From NCBI GenBank assembly GCA_934351255.1, contig CAKRJH010000011.1, positions 1-64,000 of the forward strand: a DNA stretch of 64,000 nucleotides, given 5' to 3'. The number at the start of each line of letters is the position of its first letter. Position 1 is the first letter of the stretch. This stretch comes from an uncultured Lachnospiraceae bacterium. Its GTDB lineage: Bacteria; Bacillota; Clostridia; Lachnospirales; Lachnospiraceae. The position numbers and the translations under genes are program-made. The notes beneath the pieces were generated by a model. The model saw nothing but the letters and a program-made list of their open reading frames with translations, did no database searches and was not told the DNA's origin. Positions 35,150-44,066 of this stretch are shown here, one piece after another.

Positions 35150-35449
35150 TCAGAACATCCCTTCAAACGGGTGCTTGTGATATTGCTGCCACTGATCCTT
35201 CCTGTCTTCATACTGTTTGCAGATCCAGTCATAGGCCTGATCCAGTCCCTCCTCGTCGAAGGAAAACGCCTGCTTGGTCTTCTGCTCCTCCGGCGTCTTC
35301 TCAAAACAGAATGGCTCCGGCCAGACCACTGCGCTCAGGCCCTCGTCCTCATGCCAGATCTGATAGCGCATTCCCTGAAAGCTTGCCTTATGCACCGCAT
35401 CCTTGCGGTAAAAACTTTTTACATCATAGATTGACTTGCGACTGTTCAT
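35150..35449 (-). CDS. conserved-looking small protein, unknown function
   Basis: 99 residues from an ATG at 35449 with GGAGG 5 nt upstream. The sequence is acidic and aromatic-rich (YQIWHEDEGLSAVVWPEPFC; YDWICKQYEDRKDQWQQYHK), soluble, with no signal peptide. Its start overlaps the end of the pyruvyltransferase-fusion gene by 26 nt, which supports co-translation. No family recognised. Confidence 0.6.
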   Translation of the reverse strand: MNSRKSIYDVKSFYRKDAVHKASFQGMRYQIWHEDEGLSAVVWPEPFCFEKTPEEQKTKQAFSFDEEGLDQAYDWICKQYEDRKDQWQQYHKHPFEGMF

Positions 35450-37394
35450 CACTGCCTCCTAATGTCCCCTGCGTCATATCACACACCTCATCCACATTGA
35501 GAAAATGGCTGGCCACCAGATCGGCCCCCCGGTTGATACAGTCGATCACATCCGTCAGATTATTGTGCGTAAAGACACAGACCTTGATCTTCCTCTGTGC
35601 GAGCTGCCCGGAAATCTCCTCGTCAAAGGTCTCCCTGCCAAGGCTTACCCAGCGGATCTCCTGTCTCTTACAGTATTTGTATACGGTATCTACCGTAATA
35701 TTGTTCTCAGAACGCATCGGCTCCGGCGGGATATAAAACATCAGTACAAACGGCACATCCGACGCCTTAAAGGTATCCACGTCACGACGGCGCTGCACGC
35801 GTATCATCACACGATTTAGAAGATCATAGTCATCTCCCAACGGCCGCTCTAACAACTTGACGATCTGCTCCATCACCTCCGCTGCCGGTCTGCCAAGATC
35901 CAGGATCAGGCGCATCTGCGGATTCTGACGCAGGATCTCGAAAAGCCCGTAGACATCCATGGTAGGATAATGTCCATCATAGTAAGAGCATTTCATAAAC
36001 TCCTCATAGTCCATGCCCTCCGGCCCCGGGTACGGTTCCGCAAGGTTCATCTTCTGCCAGCTGTTTTCCGACCAGCCATTGACACAGACCAGTCTGTTGT
36101 CTCTGGTCATCCTCACATCTGCCTCGAACCAGCGGTATCCATGTGCGAGCTTCTCTGACACGGTCTCCGGCGTATTCATGTTGGTATACTGGAGACATTT
36201 GCCACCCAGCGCCGTCGCTGCCAGTTTCTGTGACCAGTCATAATCCCCGGTCCAGAGTCTCTTTTTGCGCCGCAGGGCTTCCCTGCCGTAGCGGTGGATA
36301 AATCGCCGCAGCGGCAGATAGATCTGTCTGCGGAATGAATCCGGCTGCAGCTTCACACCCTCTTTGACCGCCTGATCCATGGCCCGGGCAATCGTCTCAC
36401 CCTGAAACTCCTGCGGTCTCAAAAAACGCTGTGGATAACCGATGCGCTGTCCCCAGAAGGCCAGTTTTTCATTCCAGACCAGCCCGATACTCGGCACCTG
36501 CAATGCATATGCAATAATATTGGCATGCATCCTGCACGCAACGATCCCGGCAAAGGATGCGATCGTCCCCACCAGTTCCCCTGTCTCGGTCGGCCTTTTC
36601 ACGAGGTATTCCTCCATCTCGTCACCATGGCCGAGGTATTCCACAACCTCTTTTGCAAAATCATAATCCGCGCGGAGGCCATTGACAAAGACCTTCCAGC
36701 GGTATCCCATTTTTTCGAGTTCACGGGCCGTATCGCGCCAGAAATCCAACTGAACCTCTCTGGTGATCTCCGGGTTTCCATAGTCCGCAAAGATCATATG
36801 ACGCGCCACGCCCAGGCCGATCACCCGCGAATCCGGATCTCTCCGGATCTGATAGACCTCCGGCGTGTAGACCGCCGGATCCGGCACCTCAAAACTCTCC
36901 AGATCCTCACGGACAATATAGTCCCTGCGCAGGGTCTCCAGATCATCGCGGACAGAGATTCCTTTCACACAGGGCAGATTCAACGCCTGCTTCAGATTCT
37001 GACATCTCTCGTCATCCTCATCATATCCCTCGACACCGACTCCATTGAAGAAGACCGGTTTGTGGCAGCGTTCAGCCTGCTCGAGCAGATCAATGATATA
37101 GCCGTAAAACTTCTCCTGCTTGTACTTAACCAGTCCGCCACCGTCAAAAATGATCATATCGGCGAGACGCACCATCTCATAATCTTCGCTGCAGATGTTA
37201 TACGCCTGAACATGGAACCGGCTGCGTGAAAACAAAGGGAGGCCCCGCTTTGTCAGGTACGTCGCGGTATCCGCAATGACGGTGTCTCCCAGATTTCGAT
37301 TGATCAATTCGACCAATAAAATATTTACTTTTTGCTGTTCCCCTTTGAGACGGCGACGAACCGCCGTCTTCATCTTCTTTTTCATTTCTCCCAT
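35424..37394 (-). CDS. polysaccharide pyruvyltransferase - GDPD-like fusion protein
   Basis: A 656-residue cytoplasmic protein with two parts. Residues about 20-370 are a polysaccharide pyruvyl transferase (CsaB/WcaK-type) domain: NILLVELINRNLGDTVIADT, DMIIFDGGGLVKYKQEKFYG, ACRMHANIIAYALQVP, IGLVWNEKLAFW. Residues about 395-640 have a glycerophosphodiester phosphodiesterase barrel: GYRWFEADVRMTRDNRLVCV keeps the ExD metal ligands, but the following HD is NG, and the usual ExK strand reads LILDLG, so the catalytic site looks lost. Next to teichoic acid type genes it may modify or bind glycerol phosphate polymers. An AGGAGG RBS supports the start. Confidence 0.82.
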   Translation of the reverse strand: MGEMKKKMKTAVRRRLKGEQQKVNILLVELINRNLGDTVIADTATYLTKRGLPLFSRSRFHVQAYNICSEDYEMVRLADMIIFDGGGLVKYKQEKFYGYIIDLLEQAERCHKPVFFNGVGVEGYDEDDERCQNLKQALNLPCVKGISVRDDLETLRRDYIVREDLESFEVPDPAVYTPEVYQIRRDPDSRVIGLGVARHMIFADYGNPEITREVQLDFWRDTARELEKMGYRWKVFVNGLRADYDFAKEVVEYLGHGDEMEEYLVKRPTETGELVGTIASFAGIVACRMHANIIAYALQVPSIGLVWNEKLAFWGQRIGYPQRFLRPQEFQGETIARAMDQAVKEGVKLQPDSFRRQIYLPLRRFIHRYGREALRRKKRLWTGDYDWSQKLAATALGGKCLQYTNMNTPETVSEKLAHGYRWFEADVRMTRDNRLVCVNGWSENSWQKMNLAEPYPGPEGMDYEEFMKCSYYDGHYPTMDVYGLFEILRQNPQMRLILDLGRPAAEVMEQIVKLLERPLGDDYDLLNRVMIRVQRRRDVDTFKASDVPFVLMFYIPPEPMRSENNITVDTVYKYCKRQEIRWVSLGRETFDEEISGQLAQRKIKVCVFTHNNLTDVIDCINRGADLVASHFLNVDEVCDMTQGTLGGSDEQSQVNL

Positions 37395-37424
37395 AGGAGT
37401 CCTCCTCGCCGGGCAAACTGCCCT

Positions 37425-38489
37425 TTAGCTCTGGATGCTCTGAATCATGCGCGTATACATCCCCGCCAGATCCACCTGTGCTTTCCAGCCAAGTGCCTCC
37501 AGTCTGGAACTGTCCAGCGCGATCACCATCTCCGGATTGTATCCAAAGGAAGATACATCCTCCGGCATATCAAAGGTCACATGGATTCCTGCTTCCGGAT
37601 ACAGATCACAGACAAACTGTGCCATATCTTTGATGGAAATACGGGTCTCCATATTCGTCACATTGTATGCGGTTCCCACCTCTCCGGACAGCATGATCAG
37701 AAGCAGCGCACTGACCGCATCCGCGGTATAACAGTAGCTGCGCACGGTATTGCCGGCGGTGTGCAGAACAATATCTTTCTTTTCCATGGCACATCTGGCA
37801 AACTCCGCAAACACTCGTCCATCGTCGTATTCTACGCCTGCTCCAAAGGTCTGGGACAGTCTGGCCACCTTGGCCGGCACTCCATACTCGGAAGCATAGG
37901 AAGCACACAGGCACTCCACGATACGCTTGCCCTCAGAGTAGCTGCTGCGCACCTGCAATGGATCGATATAGCCGCAGTAATCCTCCGCGATCATACCGGC
38001 ATCCGCCCCCGGTGTACCATACATCTCCAACGAAGACAGATAGACGAATCCATCCACCTGTTTTTCGCGTGCAAATTCCAGGATACATCTGGTCCCCTCC
38101 ACCGCGGTCATGATCGTCTCTACCGGATGGGAAACAAAAAACTTGGAACTGGTGGCACTGGCTCCATGGATCACATAGTCCACGTCTCCTTCCACCTCAA
38201 CCGGTGCGCTCAGATCACCCATGACCAGGCTGATGTCTCCTCGCTCCAGAAGTTCGCCAAATACCTTCTGCGCCTTCTCGCGGCTGCGCACATAGGCAAG
38301 CACCTGAATATGGCTGTCATACAGCCGGTTCATGCAGGCCAGCGCCTTGACGATCTGTGAACCGATCAGGCCGGTAGCACCGGTGATGAACACGGTCTTG
38401 TCCCGAAGTTTGTCCACCGGGATCCCGCTGCCAGCGATCCGTTCCAGATCCTCCTGTAATATTTTGTTATCCGGACTCTCTAAAATCAT
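37425..38489 (-). CDS. NAD-dependent epimerase/dehydratase (extended SDR)
   Basis: 354 residues. Rossmann motif VFITGATGLIGSQIV, DYVIHGASATSS, and catalytic SSYSEGKRIVE (YxxxK, with Ser replacing the usual first residues). The longest frame starts 14 codons earlier; the ATG at 38489 has GGAAG upstream and leaves the N-terminus intact. Placed between a cytidylyltransferase and the pyruvyltransferase fusion, it probably makes a sugar precursor for the envelope polymer. The sugar cannot be predicted. Confidence 0.85.
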   Translation of the reverse strand: MILESPDNKILQEDLERIAGSGIPVDKLRDKTVFITGATGLIGSQIVKALACMNRLYDSHIQVLAYVRSREKAQKVFGELLERGDISLVMGDLSAPVEVEGDVDYVIHGASATSSKFFVSHPVETIMTAVEGTRCILEFAREKQVDGFVYLSSLEMYGTPGADAGMIAEDYCGYIDPLQVRSSYSEGKRIVECLCASYASEYGVPAKVARLSQTFGAGVEYDDGRVFAEFARCAMEKKDIVLHTAGNTVRSYCYTADAVSALLLIMLSGEVGTAYNVTNMETRISIKDMAQFVCDLYPEAGIHVTFDMPEDVSSFGYNPEMVIALDSSRLEALGWKAQVDLAGMYTRMIQSIQS

Positions 38490-38547
38490 AATACTCTGAC
38501 TTCCTTTCTCAACCCGCACCGGGCGGACCACAGCCCCAAGGCTGCAT

Positions 38548-39330
38548 CTATTTGTCGTGCTTGAGGTGAGCCTGATTCATACGGGCATCAATCTTATTGG
38601 TAAGCCCCAGCCCAAATGCCTGCTCATTTTCCTTGTACTGTAACAGTGCGCGGAACATGTAGACATCCTCCGGAGTCGTCACCTTGATGTTACCGCGGTT
38701 TCCCTCTACCATATGCGCTGTAATGCCCTGGGTACGCACGATCGTACATGCGTCCACCATATTATCATAGCGGGTAGGCAGTGCACGGACATAGTCATGT
38801 GCTGCAATGATATCTTTGAGATAGAAGCTCTGTGGCGCCTGTGCTGCAAACGTCTCCTTGCGGTATGGCACAGTGTCAACCTGCTTGCCGTCCTTGCTGA
38901 TCATGATCGTCTCATAACATGCCGTACACGTGATGGCATTGCCGTGTTTCTTCACGCCGGCAATATTATTGGAGATCACCTCATAGGAGATAAATGGACG
39001 GACACCGTCATGGATCAGGACGATAGAATCATCTGCATTCTCGCTCTCGGCTTTCTTAAGGGCATTGTAGATCGAATCCTGTGCGGTCTCACCGCCTGCG
39101 ATGATGGACACCACCTTGGTCAGACGATACTCATCGACCAGTTCCTTCATATAAGGGATATAATCCTCCAGCACGGACAGATAGATCTTGTCGATCTCAT
39201 CGTGATACTGGAATAACTGCAGTGTGTGGATGATCACCGGCTTTCCGTTGATCTCCAGAAACTGCTTGGGAATGCCTGCTCCCATACGAACTCCGCTTCC
39301 GCCTGCAAAAATAATCGCTATGTTACTCAT
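38548..39330 (-). CDS. IspD/TarI-type cytidylyltransferase, probably for teichoic acid
   Basis: 260 residues with the CTP motif IAIIFAGGSGVRMGAGIPKQ, IHDGVRPFISYEVI and GNRGNIKVTTPEDVY. IspD (methylerythritol phosphate) and TarI (ribitol phosphate) share this fold. The gene overlaps the TagF-like gene by 4 nt, which favours a polymer precursor role (CDP-ribitol or similar) over isoprenoid synthesis. A TarJ-type alcohol dehydrogenase, usual with TarI, is not visible next door; the SDR gene may fill this place. Confidence 0.85.
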   Translation of the reverse strand: MSNIAIIFAGGSGVRMGAGIPKQFLEINGKPVIIHTLQLFQYHDEIDKIYLSVLEDYIPYMKELVDEYRLTKVVSIIAGGETAQDSIYNALKKAESENADDSIVLIHDGVRPFISYEVISNNIAGVKKHGNAITCTACYETIMISKDGKQVDTVPYRKETFAAQAPQSFYLKDIIAAHDYVRALPTRYDNMVDACTIVRTQGITAHMVEGNRGNIKVTTPEDVYMFRALLQYKENEQAFGLGLTNKIDARMNQAHLKHDK

Positions 39331-41087
39331 TTATCTACCTCCTTCGGTGTGAAATCCAGAGTTCTGAGTTCCTCCTGGATTGCCTCATCTGCCGCAATTT
39401 CTTTTCTGATATCCTCCGGGATATTTCCCAGAATGATCCAGTCGATCACACGGTCAGATGCATGTGTATCAATATAGTCAAAATGTTTCTCTACATATTC
39501 ATCGACTTTTTCGTACTCAAAATCCTTGTTCTCGATCGCAGTGAGCAGTTCATCAAACGTCTCTACCACCTTGCCCGGTGTGGACTCGCGGTAATCTCTG
39601 TGGAATCCGCGTGAGAATGAATACTGGATCTCATCAAACGCAAAGAACAGCATTGGTTTGCGCATCAGGGAATACTCAAAAATATTGGATGAATAATCCG
39701 TGATCAACAACTCTGTGATATAGAACAGATCATTGATGTTCGGATATAAATTTACATCGACAAACTTGTCCTTGTACTGCTCCGGGATCGGCACCGGATA
39801 CGGCACCCACGGATGCATCTTAAACAGAACCACATAGTCATCCCCACAGACCTCATACAGACGGTCAAAATCGATCAGCTCATATGGGTAATGTGCGCTC
39901 GCCTTGTTGCGCCCTCGGTATGTCGGCGCAAACAGGATCACCTTTTTGCCCTTGCAAAGCGGATACTGCTCGTAAATTTCCGCCGTCTTCTTCTTGCGGT
40001 GTTCCTCGTCGAGGAACTCATCGATACGAGGCATACCGGTCGGCAGGACATTGGCATCGTTGATTCCCCAGACTTCTGAGAAGAACGGAGCAATGCTCTT
40101 GGAACCCGCGATTCCGTAGCTGTACTGACGGTGGCAGCTGTTTGGCGCCGGACATCCGATATGACCCCAGCGGCTGTATCCGGAGGACTTAAAGCCCGCT
40201 CCGGCATGCCAGATCTGAACCACTGTCGTGTCCTTGGAGACCTGCAGCCAGTCCATCAGCGGAGCATGGTCATCCAGGATAATGAAATTGGCCATCGCCA
40301 TCTTTTTTAAGGTGTCGTTCCAGCTCTTTTTGCCCATCTTCGGATTTGTCATGGAAGAACGGTAAGACTCAAGCACAGTATACCCCTGCTTGTCCATGCC
40401 GCGTTCCAGAATGCGGTCTCTGACTGCTGCCAGATTGGTGCTGATCGTCTCGCTCTGCTCAGACATGATCAGGATCACCTTGCCATCCTTCTTAAAGAAC
40501 TGCTTGTGATATCTGTTATAAAGATCCGCTTTGATCGCGCGGTTATTGTGGGCATACCAGTTCTTCGCCCCGGCCACCGGATTGAGCGTGGTCTTCTTGT
40601 GGCCCTTACCCATGCCGACGGAATTCATGGCTACCTTGCCGGATGCCAGAATATACATGGTGAATGGAAGATCATCCTCTCCCTCTGTGACATAGAATGT
40701 CACAGTGTACACCTTGTGACGGGCATTGTATAAAAAGTTCCGCGAATGGTCACTCATCTTCGGTACGATCGCACGGTCGATGACCGCCTTGGCCATCATC
40801 TTTGCGTCCTGTACCACGATCAGGTTGTATGCCCCCGCCGGTACACACTCCTTATTGCCACGGTTGGTAATATTCAGTTTCAGATGATAGACATCATCCT
40901 GCACATCGATAATTTTGGCCTTTGCCTGGCCACGATATAAGCTGTCTACAAAATAAAAATGTAATGGCGCCTTGCGGTCTGCCCCCTGTGCATATTCGAT
41001 CTTTACATAGAGGTGTAAATGAATGCGCTCCCAGTCAATCTTACAGACGGTTGCCGTAAGAAGTTTCTGCTGCATCAAATCTTCCAT
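39327..41087 (-). CDS. CDP-glycerol/ribitol glycerophosphotransferase (TagF/TarL family)
   Basis: 586 residues. N-terminal beta-rich accessory domain (about 1-190), then the GT-B type transferase: VVQIWHAGAGFKSSGYSRWG (a catalytic His), GMPRIDEFL, ILFAPTYRGRNKASAHYPYE, VLFKMHPWVP and LLITDYSSNIFEYSLM. It polymerises or primes poly(glycerol/ribitol phosphate) at the inner membrane face. It is the first gene of the four-gene envelope set that continues to 35424. Confidence 0.92.
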   Translation of the reverse strand: MEDLMQQKLLTATVCKIDWERIHLHLYVKIEYAQGADRKAPLHFYFVDSLYRGQAKAKIIDVQDDVYHLKLNITNRGNKECVPAGAYNLIVVQDAKMMAKAVIDRAIVPKMSDHSRNFLYNARHKVYTVTFYVTEGEDDLPFTMYILASGKVAMNSVGMGKGHKKTTLNPVAGAKNWYAHNNRAIKADLYNRYHKQFFKKDGKVILIMSEQSETISTNLAAVRDRILERGMDKQGYTVLESYRSSMTNPKMGKKSWNDTLKKMAMANFIILDDHAPLMDWLQVSKDTTVVQIWHAGAGFKSSGYSRWGHIGCPAPNSCHRQYSYGIAGSKSIAPFFSEVWGINDANVLPTGMPRIDEFLDEEHRKKKTAEIYEQYPLCKGKKVILFAPTYRGRNKASAHYPYELIDFDRLYEVCGDDYVVLFKMHPWVPYPVPIPEQYKDKFVDVNLYPNINDLFYITELLITDYSSNIFEYSLMRKPMLFFAFDEIQYSFSRGFHRDYRESTPGKVVETFDELLTAIENKDFEYEKVDEYVEKHFDYIDTHASDRVIDWIILGNIPEDIRKEIAADEAIQEELRTLDFTPKEVDK

Positions 41088-41212
41088 GATCCTGGATCAA
41101 CCTTTCTTTCAAATCAATATAATTCCTGTGAAATTGCATAGTTATACACAATAATCAGCATTGCCATTTTATCATATCTGTTCTGTCATGTCTATATTCA
41201 AATAATTGATGC

Positions 41213-41241
41213 TTGACAAACCCGGTGATACATAGTATACT
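41213..41241 (+). promoter_or_regulatory. promoter of tRNA-Trp
   Basis: TTGACA (41213-41218), 17 nt, TATACT (41236-41241), about 40 nt before the mature tRNA. Near-consensus, as expected for a stable RNA gene. Confidence 0.88.
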
Positions 41242-41282
41242 GGCAAAGCACGAGTTGTTCGAGACACTCCTGCACGAAATAT

Positions 41283-41353
41283 AGGGGATTAGTTCATCGG
41301 TAGAATAAGAGTCTCCAAAACTCCAGAGCCGGGTTCGATTCCTGGATCCCCTG
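41283..41353 (+). tRNA. tRNA-Trp (anticodon CCA)
   Basis: A 71-nt cloverleaf: acceptor AGGGGAT/ATCCCCT (seven pairs), D stem GTTC/GAAT, anticodon loop CTCCAAA with CCA, T arm CCGGG-TTCGATT-CCTGG, discriminator G. The 3' CCA is not encoded. The anticodon stem has one outer mismatch. It has its own promoter and a terminator. Confidence 0.95.
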
Positions 41354-41360
41354 TTAACAT

Positions 41361-41392
41361 AAGCCAGCAGATTTCTGCTGGCTTTTCTTTTT
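41361..41392 (+). terminator. tRNA-Trp terminator
   Basis: Stem AAGCCAGCAG / CTGCTGGCTT with loop ATTT, followed by TTCTTTTTG. Almost the same stem appears at the 6S RNA terminator (61055-61079). Confidence 0.93.
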
Positions 41393-41407
41393 GTTCCTAT
41401 CTTTTCT

Positions 41408-42682
41408 TTACTTCAGATTCTGCGGAAGATCAAAATAGAACATGGCGCCCTCCGGCGTGTTGGCCGCCCCGATCGTTCCACAATGTTTTTCCACAATTGC
41501 CTTGGCGATCGACAAACCGATCCCGTAGCTTCCCGTCTGTCTGGTCCTGGAATTGTCTGACCGGTAGAAACGTTCAAACAGATACGGAAGATCCTGTTCC
41601 GGTATGCCCTCGTAACTGTTGCAGACGGAGAAATGGATCTTTTTGCCATTGCGGCAGGCCTTCACCGTGATTGTCCCGGATTCAGTACAGTATTTCACGG
41701 CATTGTCCAAAAAAACGGACAGCAGACGCGAGAGTTCTTTATCCACCCCCCGCAGATGCAGATCTTCCTCAACCTCCGTGACCAGGGTAATGTCCTTTTG
41801 CTCCATCCGCGGCTGAAAATCTGACAAAAGCGGGCGAAGTAACTGATCCAGGCTCAGATCCTGCGCCTCACTTCTGGTATCCTCCACATCGCCGAGCCTG
41901 GTCAGGGTCAGCATCTCATTGACCAGTGTGGAAAGCTGGTTAACCTGCCGCCGGATCTTTCCGGAGATCTCTTTCTCGCCGGAGACCAGCTCCAGCACAT
42001 CCACATTGGCCGAGATCGCCGCAAGCGGTGTCTTCAGCTCGTGACTGGCATCGGTGACAAACTGCTTCTGCCGCTGGAGATTTTCCACCATCGGCCGCAT
42101 CGCCCAGCCCGACAGAAAATTCACAAACACACAGACCAGAAGCATACAGATCCCGCCGATCAGCAGGGAGATATGCATGATATAACGCACGTAATTCCGC
42201 GCCATATAACAATCGACAAAATAGATCAGAGTGTCTCCCTGATACTCTCCCTCTCCATCCACGCGCAGATATCGGTAATTGCCCAGATTGCTCTCCTTGC
42301 GCTTGGAGCGCAGGGCACGGCGCACATAGGTCTGCAGTTCCCTGTCAGAGACGGCTGCAATGTGCGTCAGATCCTTGTCCACGATCGTTCCGTGTGCATT
42401 GACCACGGCATAAAAGAACCGCGTGCTGTACTGGGTTTCCACGGTGATCCGGGAATTGAAGCCCATATCGTAATCCTTGACAACATAATGCTTACCCTGC
42501 AGATCTGCATCGTCATCGATCAGTTCTCCCTGATTGGCCGCCAGGATCTCCAGCGTCTGATGGGCATTTTTCACCACCTGCTGATGTGACACGATATTGA
42601 TCGTCGCAATGATCACTACGGTCACCATCATAAACGCAAGAACCTCGATCAGGATAATCTTACGTTTCATTTTTTTAAGCAT
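41408..42682 (-). CDS. sensor histidine kinase (HisKA type, EnvZ/PhoR-like)
   Basis: 424 residues: two transmembrane helices (about 9-30 and 172-194) around a sensor region of about 140 residues, HisKA with RQKQFVTDASHELKTPLAAI, HATPase (VFLDNAVKYC, GSYGIGLSIAKAI). The typical HAMP is short or missing. It follows its response regulator by 3 nt. Confidence 0.92.
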   Translation of the reverse strand: MLKKMKRKIILIEVLAFMMVTVVIIATINIVSHQQVVKNAHQTLEILAANQGELIDDDADLQGKHYVVKDYDMGFNSRITVETQYSTRFFYAVVNAHGTIVDKDLTHIAAVSDRELQTYVRRALRSKRKESNLGNYRYLRVDGEGEYQGDTLIYFVDCYMARNYVRYIMHISLLIGGICMLLVCVFVNFLSGWAMRPMVENLQRQKQFVTDASHELKTPLAAISANVDVLELVSGEKEISGKIRRQVNQLSTLVNEMLTLTRLGDVEDTRSEAQDLSLDQLLRPLLSDFQPRMEQKDITLVTEVEEDLHLRGVDKELSRLLSVFLDNAVKYCTESGTITVKACRNGKKIHFSVCNSYEGIPEQDLPYLFERFYRSDNSRTRQTGSYGIGLSIAKAIVEKHCGTIGAANTPEGAMFYFDLPQNLK

Positions 42683-42685
42683 AGG

Positions 42686-43369
42686 CTATCCCTTCTTTCT
42701 CAGCGAAAACTGATGATCCTCCCGTCTGGCGATCTCAATATCCGACTGGATCGCCGATAACTTGTTGGTCAGGTATCCCACATACAGATTCACCGTCCCC
42801 GGTTCACAGTCATCCTGCGGCCAGACACGCTCAATGATCTGGGATTCCTCCACCCATTTGCCCTCCTGCTGCATCAGAAAACTCAGAAGTTCGACTTCCT
42901 TGCCGGACAGACGCAGGGAATGATCCACATTGGTGATCTCCAGTCCCTCCCGGTCAAGACGGGTGTTTCCCACCGTCACATACTGACCGTCATACTGTCT
43001 TCGGCGGCGGATCATCACCTGCAGCCTGGTCACCAGTTCACCCTTGTCAAACGGCTTGGGAAGATAGTCATCTGCCCCCTCCTGCAGTCCCTGTATCCGG
43101 TCCTCCACCTGGCTTTTGGCCGTGAGCATCATGATTGGAGTGACATCCCCCTCCCCGCGCAGTCTGGACAACAGTGTAATGCCGTCCATCCCCGGCATCA
43201 TAATGTCAAGGATCATGCCGTCAAACACATATTGGCGGGCCGCCTCGTAGGCACTGATCCCGTCATAAACCACGTGACATTCCATATCACTGTACTGAAG
43301 GATGATCCCTATCGCATCGGCGATGTCTCTCTCATCATCTGCCACCAGTATCTTTGGTTTCTTATTCAT
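42686..43369 (-). CDS. OmpR/PhoB-family response regulator
   Basis: 227 residues: receiver (KILVADDERDIADAIGII; Asp in GMILDIMMPGMDG; PKPFDKGEL) plus winged helix (SLRLSGKEVELLSFLMQQEG). The DNA-recognition part GTVNLYVGYLTNKL differs from the more usual TVDVHI pattern. The ATG overlaps the alarmone synthetase stop by 4 nt. Confidence 0.92.
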   Translation of the reverse strand: MNKKPKILVADDERDIADAIGIILQYSDMECHVVYDGISAYEAARQYVFDGMILDIMMPGMDGITLLSRLRGEGDVTPIMMLTAKSQVEDRIQGLQEGADDYLPKPFDKGELVTRLQVMIRRRRQYDGQYVTVGNTRLDREGLEITNVDHSLRLSGKEVELLSFLMQQEGKWVEESQIIERVWPQDDCEPGTVNLYVGYLTNKLSAIQSDIEIARREDHQFSLRKKG

Positions 43370-43992
43370 CCGATTCCACCTCCCTGGATCATCTGGCGCA
43401 CCGTCTGCAGCGTCAGATCGGTCGAAGCCATCTCATCGGCACAACGCTTGAGTTCCTGCTGGATCAGCTCCACATTCTGAATATCTTTCTTGTATTTGAG
43501 CTGATGCTCCAGTGCCGCCCAGCTGTCCTGCGCGATCGTGCGAAGCTGGATCTCACAGGGTATGAAGACCGTTTCTTCCGGAAGTGGGATAGGAACTTTC
43601 ACAATGATATGATAACTGCGGTAGCCATTGGGCTTGGGATTGGCGATAAAATCCTTTTCCTTGATGATCTCCATATGTTTCATGGAATGAAACAGTTCCA
43701 CCATGTCATAGACATCATCGACAAATCCACATACCAGACGCAGTCCCACAGCGTCATGCACCTCGAACAGGGCATTGTCCACTGTCACATCCAGTCCCTT
43801 GCGCTGCAGCTTGTCGATCATGCTGTCCGGAGATTTGATCCGTCCCTCAAAATGCTCCACCGGATCCGGCATTCCCTGCTGCTTCCGGTAATTGCGCAAA
43901 AGTTCCACCTCTCCCATGAGCAGTTTCATGGCACTCTGCAGCAGGTAGTATTTGTCCCCGTAAAAATCTTCTGTTGTCATATGTACTTCCAT
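43366..43992 (-). CDS. small alarmone synthetase (RelQ/YjbM type)
   Basis: 208 residues with a full set of synthetase motifs: HFEGRIKSPDSMIDKL (ATP site), EVHDAVGLRLVCGFVDDVY (metal Asp), ANPKPNGYRSYHIIVKVPI (acceptor site), CEIQLRTIAQDSWAALEHQL (catalytic Glu). No hydrolase domain. It makes (p)ppGpp or pppGpp-like nucleotides. It is the first gene of an operon with the response regulator and kinase, which suggests coordinated control of alarmone level and a membrane signal. Confidence 0.93.
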   Translation of the reverse strand: MEVHMTTEDFYGDKYYLLQSAMKLLMGEVELLRNYRKQQGMPDPVEHFEGRIKSPDSMIDKLQRKGLDVTVDNALFEVHDAVGLRLVCGFVDDVYDMVELFHSMKHMEIIKEKDFIANPKPNGYRSYHIIVKVPIPLPEETVFIPCEIQLRTIAQDSWAALEHQLKYKKDIQNVELIQQELKRCADEMASTDLTLQTVRQMIQGGGIG

Positions 43993-44066
43993 AACGTATC
44001 CAACTCCTGTACTGTTATGTTACCTAATAATTGTGAAAGTCCCGTGAACGTTCCCGAAACATCTTC

